From Hyphochytrium catenoides (Eukaryota > Sar > Hyphochytriomycetes > Hyphochytriales > Hyphochytriaceae): a stretch of 16,649 nucleotides of DNA. The stretch lies in NCBI GenBank assembly GCA_900088475.1, contig FLMG01000721.1, positions 1-16,649 of the forward strand. Direction: 5' to 3'. Every line of letters starts with the position of its first letter. Position 1 is the stretch's first letter. Made by a program: the position numbers and the translations under genes. Under the pieces are notes generated by a model. The model was given only the letters and a program-made list of their open reading frames with translations, was not told where the DNA came from and ran no database searches. Shown piece after piece: positions 1 to 9,999 of this stretch.

Positions 1-216
1 ACTTAGATTATTATTCGCTACTGCGCTCCAAATATTTCACATTTCTTGTCCGCGCCTGTTCCCTGACATCGACTGCACATGATGGCACTGTGTCGAACTT
101 TGAAAAGACTCATGAACTCCATATAGACAGCAAAGTTTGCTACACACGCCTCCCTTTTCTCAGTGCCCTATTCGTCTCGCTCTCTCTTCTCTCCTCTTCT
201 GCCGAAAAGCGCTTAC
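1..216 (-). other. Incomplete intron of ornithine aminotransferase
   Basis: The stretch begins on the minus strand with a good GTAAGC donor directly after the last visible exon. I find no sequence in it that would encode the next expected family block (Gly-Phe-Gly-Pro type), so it reads as intron up to the window edge. Confidence 0.7.
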
Positions 217-1743
217 CGGTGTAGCTTGAAGGATCAGTAGACGCTGAGATCGCTGCGATCGTTCTTCCCATGAAGTTATTCTGACAGAAAATAACCTTGG
301 CCTACAAAGTTAGAGTAAAGCAGGTGAGCTATCCTCAATATGATGCCCTGCCGCTCTCCGCTATCTTGGAACCTAAACTTACTAAGCTTCTCTCCAAAAG
401 ACCTGTGCCCGCTACTGCTTCCCACATTCCCCCTTTGACCCTTATCTTACATTATGAGGCTTGATTCCCTTCACATCATAACCCCATCGCCTCGCAAGCT
501 TGATAGCAGTCTCTCCTGCCTCTACGCCGGTGTTCATAGGTAGAACCTACATATAAGAGTGAGCTCTTGCGTTCATGACCATGGCCAAGAATGGGACGCC
601 CAGGTCAGGTAAGAGCAGGAGTTTCTTTACCTTCTCATACCCAAAGAAGTTGGTGATAAACTCCTCGTACTCTCCTAGTACACTGTTATAGAAAGCTCGG
701 GAGCATAACTGCAGTTTAGAAGCCTGCTGCACCAGAGTCTGGACAATTCTGGGATGGCAGTGACCCTGTAGGATAGAAAGGAGCGAGCATCCTGAGAAAT
801 GTGACGCCTCTTTCTCTCTATCCTCAGTCTCACTGCTTGCTCTCATTTATCTATGTTCTCCGCCTCCGAAGCCCATGCTGGACCACTCCGTTCTTATTGC
901 AAGTCACGCAAGCCGCAGGACGCTTACAAGCACACACTAATAAGGTGGAAAGGATGCCACCAACGTATGCCGAGGCTTTACGTAGGACTCTTCTTCGTCC
1001 CCTTCTCACTTTGTCATAGACCACCAATACACTCTGGATCTCCCCTTGATCCTGTTTCTTTCGTCTCGCGCCTCTTATGCTACCGGTTTCACCCCTCTAT
1101 CTCTGTCTTTGGTCTACTCTTTACCTGGTTCGTTGCCGAGTAAGCGCTCAAGAAGTCATAATACCGCTTCCCCTCCACATCCCAGACGAAGACGCCTGTG
1201 GCAAGAAGCGGTAGAAAGACAAAAAGCTAAGATTAAAGCAGCTTTTTCCTTGTTCACGAGAAAAGGAAGGGAAGGCCGAGTGACTGGACGTAGGGTAATG
1301 AAGCGGCGCATTGAGACACCTAGGTAAGAGAGGTACGAGAAGAGAGGTAGGCCATAGGCCTCTCTTCCTTCTCCGTTTCGCACCTTCTCCTCGGTCTAGC
1401 ACAACAGGTAACGGATGGTAATTGTGAGCACCGAATCGGTCTTCTTTCGCCATCAGCTCCTGCAAGACAAGCCATTGTCAGTGGCGTTATGATGTCTCTC
1501 AAACGGCCTTTGCCGTCTTCCGGGCAAGCAGAAGGTTGCCCGCCCTCTATTCCCGCTACTTTGCTCTATCCTTCAGTCCCGCAGCCTCTTTCCCAGGAGT
1601 CTCTTCCCTCGTACCTCTGACTTTCTCCCCAGCCCGCTACCCGAGGAAGCTGAGGATACAGCCGCGGCTGTGGACTTGAGACGCTGAGCGCCGTTGGACG
1701 TCAACGGACGCCTAATCATCGAGGAAACGACTGACTTCAACAT
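217..1743 (-). CDS. OAT: Ornithine aminotransferase, N-terminal half (partial, 6 exons)
   Basis: This PLP-dependent enzyme moves the delta-amino group of ornithine to 2-oxoglutarate, normally in mitochondria. Exons on the minus strand: 1743-1615, 1459-1384, 1195-1125, 765-631, 546-451 and 301-217. All introns are GT..AG (155, 188, 359, 84 and 149 nt), the phases agree, and 197 residues are visible of a family length near 400-440. The first exon starts at the only suitable ATG and encodes 43 residues rich in Ser, Ala and Arg with few acids, as expected of a mitochondrial targeting peptide. Family blocks follow in order: [89 protein letters not shown], and [18 protein letters not shown]. The last exon ends in phase 1, so the gene continues past the left edge; the PLP-binding lysine is not in view. 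The call rests on these recalled blocks, which are highly distinctive. Confidence 0.95.
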
Positions 1744-2037
1744 TGTCCAGGTAGGAGTGGGAGATTCAATGGAGTAAAGTAGCAAAGGAAGACTCAAGAT
1801 CAGAGGCGTTCGGCTGAAAGCTGAAGACTGAAGGCCACGGACGAGAAGAAAGGAGAAGTTACAGGGTCAACTGGTCTCTTGGCAATGGCGCTGATCTATT
1901 TCTGGGGACACGGAGGAAGAGAAAGAGAGAAGAGAGCTGCAAGTGATCCAAACTCTGATGGTGGCGCTTGATCGTTGGGCGATGTGGGCTCGCATTCAGG
2001 ATGGTGAGCAAAGGAGAAAGTGAACAAGAACAAAGCA
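1744..2037 (-). promoter_or_regulatory. 5' flank of ornithine aminotransferase
   Basis: About 300 bases lie between the aminotransferase start codon and a long purine tract. The 5' UTR and core promoter should be here, because no other gene intervenes. I see no convincing TATA box or initiator on the minus strand. The assignment is by position only. Confidence 0.4.
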
Positions 2038-2183
2038 GGGAGAGAGAGAGAGAGAGAGATAGAAAGAGAGAGAGAGAAAGAGAGAGAGAGAGAAAGACAG
2101 AAAGAAAGAGAGCGAGAGAGAGAAAGAGAGGGAGTGAGAGAGTAAGCGAGAGACACAGAGAAAGAGAGAGAGAGAGAGAGAGA

Positions 2184-2232
<49 letters not shown>

Positions 2233-2233
2233 A
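2038..2233. repeat. Interrupted (GA)n polypurine tract, ~196 bp
   Basis: The plus strand is almost pure purine for about 196 bases. It consists of GAGAGA runs broken by AAAG, GAAAG, GCGAG and a few GT or CA steps. The complementary CT strand is the sense strand of the neighbouring aminotransferase, whose start codon lies about 300 bp away. The Ser-Leu and Arg-Glu reading frames across it are products of the repeat, not genes. Such tracts can form triplex DNA and, in some eukaryotes, bind GAGA-type factors; either role here is conjecture. Confidence 0.95.
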
Positions 2234-4326
2234 TGTGTTACGCACTACGCACCGGACTGTGACACCCCCCGGGAGATAAGAAACACGGCAAATAGGGGCA
2301 GAGTTGTGAGAAACGCCTGGAAACATTTCATGACGAAGCTTTCATAACTATCATACAGATTCCATGACATGCATTAGTTTGCAAAGTGACAATCATCCTT
2401 CGGAAAGATTCATTGTGGATCAAGAATCTTCCTCTCACTGTCACCACAATATTAATACGCTGGATGCCCGTGTAATTTAATGGAGAATAACATGACTAGC
2501 GAGGCATATTACTATCGCTGACCTCTTTCTAGTTGAGGAGGTGATGGATGCACAGGATTCTTGGGGCGGCAGCTGTGGTGAGGAAGTTCAACTCTCTCAA
2601 AGTCTCCTAGGACAGGCTGGACCTCTGGACGAGCGTTCCCTTGAGCTGTGCTTTGACCACTTGGATTGTTTGATGCCACTCTTCTTGTCTGTCTCTCTCT
2701 TATTTTCTCTGGCATCTTGGTCGCGTTGTCCTTCCCATACAATCATTGTTGTTGTGGGCGCCACAGAAAGTTGACTGCTGCGGTCTTCCTGTGTCTCGCT
2801 TGCCGTTCGTCTTTTTTGCAGCTTATCAGTCACTTCAACTCTCTTGCTTCCAGGCCTTCTTCTTGGGGACTTACTACCCTTAAGAGTAGTGTTACCTTGT
2901 CAACAGGATCACCTTTTACGTTTTTACCCAGTAGTGGATGCTGGCGGCTGTTGAGGAAATATCCATGATCACCACTCATGAGCCATTTGAAGTACCGTTC
3001 TTCCTCTACCCGCTTCTTCCAACAATAAAAGATCTAGCGTTTGAAGAAATGTTAACCAAGTACAGCAGGTAGTCAATGCAGCTGTTGATGCTGCCCCTGA
3101 GAAGGTTGCTCATCATGGCCATTATAGTGCGAGATGAGTTAGTAGTCACGCAAAGGTAACTTAATCACATCCTTCTCCACGGTCCAGCGGTCGGTTGGTG
3201 GGCTCAAGAGAGCCTCTCTTCTTCGAAGGAATGGGATTAAACTGCTCTTCTATTATAGATTATGACACAAGCTCGTCTCACGGACGGGAATGCAGGAAGG
3301 GCGCACACAGCTTGTTTTGCACTGCTACATAAGTAGCTTGGAGGCTTCCTGTGCTGGTCTCTTTTAAGCTTCTGTCTTGCCTCCACGTCATCCTTTCTGC
3401 CGCGGTCTTTCCTGAGAAGACCTCTCTCAAAACTCCCTCCACTTCTTCCAGGTTGTTGTTGTCTGACAACTGGTGCTGCTAAGAAACCAGGGCTGGGACT
3501 GTGGACGAAGAAGAGGAAAGCAACAGACTCTAAGTTGGAGATGCTGGGATGAAGAAGAACGAAGTGTCCTCTGATGATGATCGAACCATCATTCTTCCAA
3601 CTATCTAGAGAAGAAAGCGGGCGGAGCCGCAGAGCTGGTACTGATGGCGAGCGGTCCTTCCTAGGTACAGGAATGGTGTCATCCGTCAGACAAGCCGCTA
3701 AGGTAATGCCGCTGCCCAAGAAGAAGAAGCAGCCTGGGCGCTGCTAGCTATTATTATCGGCGATGTAATAAACTGACAGAGATAGGAGGAAGACATTGGT
3801 GTTGTTGTTGTTGTCTCTTTGATGGAAAAGCGGGGACATCGTTGCCTGTTGTTTGGCAGCGCAGAGCTGTATCATAGCCGTTAGCGACCCTTTCGGTTGA
3901 GAATGAGAATCAAAAACTCTCTGTCATCGTATCTCTCATGTCTTCTCGGCTCCTCCTCATCTGCCTTCAAGGTTCGCCCACTCTGTCTTCCTCCACAAAG
4001 CTTCATCTGATCTCTGTCTGCTTCGTCTGATGGTGCCCTACCAGGATGCACTGCTATCATGGAGCCAGTGTGCAGTTGGCGGCGCAGTCTTTTAGTCTCA
4101 AAGAACGGGGTGACGTGATCATAGTCCATTAAGCTTCTTAACATCATTGGCAGGTGCCGCTATAGCCTCGATCTCCATATTCCATCACTTCTCTTCAAGT
4201 CACCCGCTGGCCTTCCTTAGCTGTCAGGGTCTATTATTGAAGCCTAACTGAAGGTGGCTACCATGAGAAGGAGACGAAGACCAAGCCTCTGAGAACAGAG
4301 AGAGGCTGGGGTCTCTCCTTCATAGG
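2234..4326. other. Intergenic region, no supported gene
   Basis: This 2.1 kb separates the purine tract from the SNAPC1-like start codon. Both strands hold open stretches of 60-160 codons (for example 3237-3719 and 3881-4147 minus, 2541-2774 plus). Plausible-looking peptides appear on both strands of the same DNA, in-frame stops occur at about the random rate, and no consistent splice model emerges. I recognise no protein family. A small gene could still be hidden. The last part must contain the promoter of the SNAPC1-like gene, but I see no clear TATA box there. Confidence 0.5.
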
Positions 4327-7217
4327 ATGAGTGGAGGAGGAGGTTGGAAGTCTATTGATGGGCTAACGTCCAAGGACTATCTGGCGCTGTTAAACGGCCT
4401 TAAAGAGGACTTGGAAGACCTCGTCGCGGACTTTGCCTCGCGGGTAAGTATATGAGCTAACACGGTCTAACTTACCACATAGACTAGGGAAAGAGAGGGG
4501 GGAAGTGAGAGAGACAGAGAGAGAGAGAAAGGTAAGAGGAAGGGGAGGGCCGAGAGCAAAGAGAGAGAGACGAAGAGAGAAGATGCATAGACGTCAGCAA
4601 AGGCCTGATGGAGGCCCCAAGGCAGCGCTTCCATAGCCACAGTGATGTCTGACAGAGAAACTGAGTTGATTTCCGCCTTCTTTATCTAGGGAAGCTCCCG
4701 CTTGGAGTCCTTTAAAGAGGTCTGGAGGGCAAAGAAGATGACCCTCCTGCATCACATTGCCCACCCGGAGCTTGACCAAAGGGCCTTCGTGCAAGAGATG
4801 TACGGCGTCGCTATAGGTAAGTGCCTCTGTGCAGACGGTAGTCTATCACGCCTTTACTGCTTGGAGCCTTCCGCCGTCTCTAGTCCGCCATCCGCACTGT
4901 TACTCCGGTATCCCGCTCTCCCTGCGTCGTGCATTCCAGCATCTTGCTCTCTTCCTTTCCCGTAGCTTACTACCTGCTCAGTCTATGGACACCATCAATG
5001 TTTGGCGTCGTACCTGATAGATTCTTCTCTCTATGTATTGCGTTAGACAAGCTATATCAAGCTGTTGGTGATCCAACATCCGTCGACTGGAGGTAAGGCC
5101 ATGCCTCCACTTCTGTCCCCTCCTTTAAATGCAGCAATAATGCTTAGCCCGAAAGGATCCTTTGCAGTACGGTGTGACAGGGGGGAGAAAACCGAGAGAA
5201 AGAGCTCTGTAGACTGATTGTCGGAGCTAATTAGCAGTACAGATTCCGTGGGATCGGGAGGTTGAGTTTACGACGGTCTCCTAACAATTCTTTTTCTCTT
5301 TTCCAGTCGAAATGGGCTGCGCATCGTAGGAACTCTCTACACTTTGAGCGCTCTTTTCCAGACACAGATTTTGCAGCCCAAGGAAACCATCAGAGTGGAC
5401 CCAGGTGAGATTCTCGCCTCATTTATTCAGTTTACCCATATTTGGCGCCCACATACCTTCGATCTATTTTCTGTCTCGCCCCTGGGTCACCTTCGTCATC
5501 TCTTCGCATGTCCTCCTGCTTTGCATCCAAAACCGATCATCCCTCCCTTTCAAACTGAACAATTTTCATTTTTAGCGCCACTAGTTAGAGTCTAATATAT
5601 GGAGTAGGCTCCGCTTTCGATCGGGCCTTTCCCCAGGTCACTTTTAAGTCATCATCTTCTCTCGTCTCGGATAAAGAGAAGGGGGCCTGTTGCTGTCCTT
5701 CGCTCACCTTGTTACTGACTGGGTTTGTTCGACGCCAGGCACTTGGTCTTTTCTCTCACGGATTGAGGCGGGCCTAAGGCTGAATGCGGGGAGCTTGAGC
5801 TCCAGGGACTGTGAAAGCCTCTCCATGCTTCGGTAGTGATGCTTTCTCTCTACTGCTTGTCTTGCACACCTGGGCCTTCCACTATTTCCTTCAATCTCTT
5901 GCTTCTCGCTGGAATCTGTTCCGCCTGCGCGGGTGATGTCGACCTTCTGCTAGTGGCAAGGCATTGGGGCCGAGATGGGCGGAAAAGAGGGAGGTTTCTT
6001 GGGGTTCGCGCAAATGGGCCCTGTTTTAAGGGAAGAGGGATGCGGGCGATGTCGCGGACACCAAGCCTCCTCTCTTCTGCCCTTGGGTTTGCTCACTTCT
6101 TCTGATGGCTTCTCTGTCTGAGTATGGTATCTTATCAAATATCCATGTCAGTTTCCTTGTCTCGCAGAGCGCCTTCTCATTCTGCAGCTACCCCGGAGCC
6201 GTCGGTCTTCGCCGTATTGCTTGGATGGTGGAGAGAAAGGTCCAGCTACAGAGTCAGATGGCCAAGCGGAAAAAGGGGAAAGGGAGAGGAGGAGGCAAGG
6301 AGGGGACAAGTGGGGACCGTCCTCGTGAGCCAATGGCGCATGAAAGCATTCAATTTGTACGTTAGCTCTGGCTCTCTTGCTGCTCGTGGTCGCCGCTGCT
6401 CTTCCTACTCGCTGCTGGCTGGCTCTGATAGAATGCTGCCCAATCCCATTCCGTTTGCTTTTGCACTACGCGGTTTCTCTCTTTCTTTAGAGCCTGAGCT
6501 GTGGATCGCATTCTTCCACCCGCCCTTGCATTCAAACATGGTATATGGCTCACACGAACTCCCTTTCGCGCTGTCCTTGCTCTGAAGCCTGAGATAGCCC
6601 TCGTAGATCGCTTACTCGAGGTCCAGAGAGGCTACGCGGACAAGCTGTCAGGGCTCAAGAGTTTTGCTAGGGTAAGAGGCACAAGTGATTGGGGGTGAAG
6701 TGAAAGAGACCCGGATGGGGGGAGAGACACCGGTGTTAACTTCTCAAGCCAGATATAGCTCTTGAAGTGCTCAGTCTCTCATTACCCTGCCGGGGCTCTG
6801 ATAGAGGAGCAATGTCTCGAATGTCTGCGCTACCGGAATAACTCTCTGCTGACCCCCGCCCTTCTCCTCTAATCTTTTCTCTCCTCTCTCTCTCCGCTCT
6901 CTCCTGGCCCTTCAGCCACTCCCGCGCAGCCTCCCAGGTTTGGATCGCACGCCATCGTCCTCTCTCTCTCTCTCCATCATCGAAGAGAAGATCCGCCGTG
7001 GAGAACGCTTTCTAAGTGAGATGCAAAGGATTGCCTCGGGGCTAGCTAGCGTAAGGCCACCAGCCCCTGAGAATGGCGCCCAAGCCAGGACAGAGACTAG
7101 ACCCCGGAGACTAGGTGTGACATGCTCTCGCACTATCAGAACGAGAAAGTTTGGAAAGACATGGTTGCCCCAGAGGCTTTGATAGAGCAGTAGCTGGAAT
7201 ATATAAGTAATGTAGAG

Positions 7218-7275
<58 letters not shown>

Positions 7276-9403
7276 CCTGAGAAGAGCAATGAGGCTGTGA
7301 TGGACTGCGTAGTTCTGGAGCTACTGCTAAGCTGACCGGCCTTCTATTTCAGCCAGAGAGCGTGCTAGAGGTCTGTCTCAAGAGATACAAGCAGGTTCAG
7401 ATCAAACCAGGCAACCAACAGGGATTCCGCTGCCCGCTGCCGAGGAGATGGAACGTAGATGGAACGCTAAGAGTGCTAGGCAGAAGGAGAATGTCAATAG
7501 AGAGGCTCAAGGAAAGGAGGGTGAGAGGGAAGCCGGAGAAGAAGGATCAGAAGGCAGTCTGGAGGGATCGGAAGAGGCCTTCCTGAAAGAGTTAGAGGGG
7601 GAAGTGGCGCCTTTCCCGGACACTGTTGGAGCTTCTCCGTCCATGGGAAGAGCAACCGAGAGCCCTAGGATATCTTCAGAAGAAAGAGACGACAGCGAGG
7701 ATGAGGCTTTTCTAGAAGGTCTGCAGGCCGAACTGGCAGGGGATGGTGGACAAAGAAAGCTTGGAGAAGGAGAGACCAGCAATAAAGGAAAAGCGAAGGA
7801 GAAGCCGGAACAGCGACAGAAAGAGAAAGAAAACGGAGGAAATCTGTCTTCAGATTCAGATGAAGACATGCTTCGAGAGCTTGAGAAACAGGTGCAGGGA
7901 GGGAGCGCCACGAGTCGGAAGGCTGATGCCTCTCAGGCATTCTCTTCTCCCCCTCGTCTCCCAAAACCATCGTCGGAGGCCATCAGGAGCGCAATCGTCA
8001 AAGAAAGGGTATCCGATATTTCTAGTGAGGAGTCTGATGACGAGAGATACCTTGCAGAGCTCGAGAGACAGCAAGAGGAGGTTCGGGAAACTAGATCTCT
8101 CTTCTCTTCCTCCAGGCCCTCTTTTTCTCCCTTCACTGAGACTGTGAGGAGGAGCCCTCCTGCAGCCATTAGACCCTTTCTAGGGTCGGGTTCGGAGAAG
8201 AGCAGGCGATCGTCAGAGGATGAAACTAAGAATTCCGAAGAGTATGACGATTCTAAAGGCCTTGAAGGAGAGCTGAGAGGAAGGAAACAAAGGACGGAGA
8301 CTGAAAAAGATAAGGAGAAAGAAGATGAAGAGGAAGCATCGGATGAAGAGTTCCTTCAGGAGCTTGAGGGAGAGCTACAGGGCAGAGGAGGACAGGAGGA
8401 AGGAGAGCAAGCAAAGAGAAGCTCGGCAGCGGCACAAGAGAAAGCTCTGGCTGGAGAGAGACAGAACAAGAGCTTGCAGCACAAAGTCCCAGAGCTTGCT
8501 AATGACACAGAGGAGTCGGAAGAAGAATCGAACCAAGGTTATCTCATGGACTTGGAGATGGAGAGAGATAGAGAAAGAGAGAGCAGAGGGAGCACCAAGG
8601 CAGCGACCCTTCGAAAGGAGAGCGGTCAGCAGCGGAGTCAGAGGCAATCTGAAGAAGAAGAGCAAGGCAATGATGATGATGAGGCGTTCCTGCAAGAACT
8701 TGAGGGAGAAATTGCAGGAGAGAAAGGATCTAGCACAAGAGGAGAGAAGACAGAACGGTCCTCCTTCCATCATGTCAAGGAGAAGAGAACAGAGGGACTC
8801 CATGCCCGAGGTGAAAGAGCAGAAGCCACAGAAAGAGACAGCGCAAGAAGTACCACGGTCACTGAGGAGCCAAACCGGAGAGATAGATCAACAGAAGAGA
8901 AGGATGATGAAGAAGACGACGACGGCTTTTTGGCAGAGCTCGAGGGAGAGCTGGCGGAGGCTGGACTAAAAAGAAAAGAGAGACCCAAGAGCTTTGAAAG
9001 GAGAAGCGATGGAACCCAGTCCAACAGCCTAGGAACAGATAAGGATGACAAGGACGTTCTTTCCCAGCCGCAGGACCAGCAAAAGACGATGGGAGAAGAA
9101 GAAGAAGCAGAGAAAGCTCCCTCTTCTTCTTCAGACGAAGACTTTATCCAGAGCTTAGAGAGTGAGATAACAGGAATAACTGCAGGAAGAAAAGGGGGAA
9201 CAGCAAGCGGCAATGGACACGTGAAGAAGACCAAGAAAAGAGAGAGACCTTCATCAGACGAGCCCGAGCGAGAGAAAGGTAGAGGCGAGCAAGTGCTACG
9301 AAGAGGAGACAGCACAACAGAAAGAAGGACGAGTCCGAGAGAGGCGGCAGATGAAGAAGATGATGACGAAGAGCTATTAGAGCGGCTTGAAAGAGAGATA
9401 TAA
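4327..9403 (+). CDS. SNAPC1/SNAP43-like protein with long acidic repeat tail (9 exons, 973 aa)
   Basis: SNAPC1 is a core subunit of SNAPc, which binds the proximal sequence element of snRNA genes. Exons: 4327-4443, 4690-4816, 5047-5092, 5307-5404, 5739-5832, 6152-6356, 6588-6671, 6916-7015 and 7353-9403. All introns are GT..AG and 214-337 nt; the exons total 2922 nt, exactly 973 codons plus TAA. Residues 1-300 match the family order: an acidic N-terminal helix (LKEDLEDLVADF), FKEVWRAKKM, then LYTLSALFQTQILQPKETIR, which mirrors the human Tyr-Leu-Leu-Tyr..Thr-Gln-Leu..Gln-Pro-Lys..Ile-Arg segment. SAFSFCSYPGAVGLRR and a coiled segment (IALVDRLLEVQRGYADKL) follow. The remaining ~680 residues are acidic, Ser/Glu/Arg/Lys-rich and probably disordered. 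Human SNAPC1 has 368 residues, so the tail is the oddity. Start: first ATG giving an in-frame first exon. The family call is fairly firm for exons 2-6; use of the tail depends on the last splice (see 7016-7352). Confidence 0.8.
4486..4583. repeat. Purine-rich tract in intron 1 of the SNAPC1-like gene
   Basis: About 100 bases of G and A with few interruptions, including GAGAGAGAGA runs. It lies inside the first intron (4444-4689) and does not overlap the donor or acceptor. Confidence 0.85.
6152..6167 (+). other. Chosen versus alternative 3' splice site, exon 6
   Basis: The intron before exon 6 has two AG ends. ATGTCAG before 6152 fits the phase-2 junction left by exon 5 and yields SMLRFLVSQSAFSFCSYP, which matches the spacing of the human protein. 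The stronger-looking CTCGCAG before 6167 would put the next exon in the wrong phase. I therefore used 6152. Confidence 0.6.
7016..7352 (+). other. Last intron with two competing 5' splice sites
   Basis: One acceptor (TCTATTTCAG, ending 7352) can pair with two donors. AA|GTGAGA at 7016 leaves phase 1 and opens the 651-codon downstream frame, preceded by 31 further in-frame codons. GC|GTAAGG at 7051 leaves phase 0 and ends at a TGA at 7584-7586 after 77 codons, giving a 379-residue protein. The 35 nt between the donors stay open and encode a plausible helix continuation (SEMQRIASGLAS). The 7016 donor is preferred for the main model because the long frame is clearly constrained; both may be used. 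Confidence 0.55.
7214..7273. repeat. (GA)n microsatellite in the last intron of the SNAPC1-like gene
   Basis: About 60 bases of nearly perfect GA dinucleotides with one C interruption near 7220. It lies between the two competing donors and the shared acceptor, about 80 bases before the acceptor. Confidence 0.97.
7568..9400 (+). repeat. Eleven-copy acidic/hydrophobic motif array in the protein tail
   Basis: The tail repeats a short motif of Ser/Asp/Glu residues followed by a hydrophobic-Leu pair, two variable residues, then Leu-Glu and a closing aliphatic. Examples, counting residues from the ATG at 7448: SEEAFLKELEGEV (41), EDEAFLEGLQAEL (84), SDEDMLRELEKQV (137), SDDERYLAELE (196), ASDEEFLQELEGEL (297), QGYLMDLEME (363), DDDEAFLQELEGEI (409), DDDGFLAELEGEL (490), SSDEDFIQSLESEI (561), and EELLERLEREI, whose final Ile (651) is the protein's last residue. 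A worn copy sits near residue 267. Spacing varies from 30 to 81 residues and the linkers are unrelated in sequence, so the motifs, not the DNA, appear conserved. Many are preceded by Ser in acidic context, as for casein kinase 2. Each could form a short amphipathic helix. Confidence 0.85.
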
Positions 9404-9729
9404 GCTCAGCGATGGACTCGCCTGATGTTGAGAAGAAGAGGATCCGCGTATAGTTGCCCTTCACTTCTTTTCTCTAATGTGCGCTTGGCTCTTTTCGAGG
9501 ACCTTCTTCTTCTTTCTCTCTCTCCACCGTTCTGCCTATCACTCTCTCTTCACTCGATTCTCCTTCTTTCTCTTCCTCTGTTTGCGCTGATAGACTAGAG
9601 GACAGTTCAGCCACGTCCTTCGATCATTATTATTTATTAGTTTGGCATGTAATAAGTAGCAGGTTCCCTCCTCCTCAGGTCTACGTCATCTCCTTCCTTT
9701 CTCTCCCTTCCTGAAGGGCGACAAGTCCT
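9404..9729. other. 3' flank of the SNAPC1-like gene
   Basis: The sequence after the TAA is CT-rich, then AT-rich around 9625-9660 (ATTATTATTTATTAG). Transcript 3' end formation is likely here. No canonical AATAAA is seen close by. Confidence 0.4.
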
Positions 9730-9737
9730 TATAAAAG
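9730..9737 (+). promoter_or_regulatory. Candidate TATA box (TATAAAAG)
   Basis: A perfect TATAAAAG lies about 330 bp after the SNAPC1-like stop codon and 137 bp before the ATG at 9874. The spacing suits a transcript starting near 9760 with a ~110-nt leader. A match this good can also occur by chance. Confidence 0.35.
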
Positions 9738-9873
9738 ACTCTTTCCCTCTCTATTCTGTTGATCTTGACTTCTCCCTAAAGACAGCGATTCAGGGTTCAG
9801 GCAGCTGGGAGCAGCTCTCGCAAGTCTGTCCGCTCTCCTCTTCCCAGGAAGTCAGGAAGGCGACCTTTCTCCA

Positions 9874-9999
9874 ATGCCTAGAGCGGCTAGTTCCAAGAGC
9901 GATAAAGAGAAAAGGAAGAAGACGAAAGCGGATGCTCTACGTCGTTGTCTAAGAATGTCAAGAACGATCAACAGCTTTCCCGGCACCGGTATCTTTTAG
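9874..9999 (+). CDS. Hypothetical short basic ORF, possibly a first exon
   Basis: A 41-codon ORF follows the candidate TATA box. Its N-terminus is strongly basic (SKSDKEKRKKTKAD), like a nuclear localisation signal or chromatin-protein tail. A possible donor (ACCG|GTATCT at 9989) could join in phase 1 to an exon starting at 10087 behind a good pyrimidine tract and CGGCAG, which then stays open to a GTAAAG donor at 10294. The downstream chain cannot be completed. I do not recognise the protein, and the gene may not be real. Confidence 0.25.
   Translation: MPRAASSKSDKEKRKKTKADALRRCLRMSRTINSFPGTGIF

Noticed and set aside
1859-2326. Long Ser-Leu and Arg-Glu repeat proteins across the purine tract.
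   Set aside because: Any frame across (GA)n or (CT)n is open; this is a product of the repeat.
2822-3155. A plus-strand frame behind a strong acceptor that reads smoothly if TAA and TAG are taken as glutamine, suggesting stop-codon reassignment or a C-to-T decayed gene.
   Set aside because: It has four stops in 111 codons, about the random rate. The aminotransferase, SNAPC1-like and zinc-knuckle genes encode dozens of glutamines, all by CAA or CAG. The minus strand of the same DNA also gives a smooth peptide.
3237-4147. Minus-strand open frames of 160 and 88 codons as a gene divergent from the SNAPC1-like gene.
   Set aside because: No known family, no consistent splicing between them, and similar open stretches on the other strand.
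7448-9403. The 651-codon ORF as a separate gene starting at its first ATG.
   Set aside because: 31 codons upstream of that ATG are open in the same frame back to a canonical acceptor, and the 7016 donor joins it in phase to the SNAPC1-like exons. Not fully excluded without RNA data.
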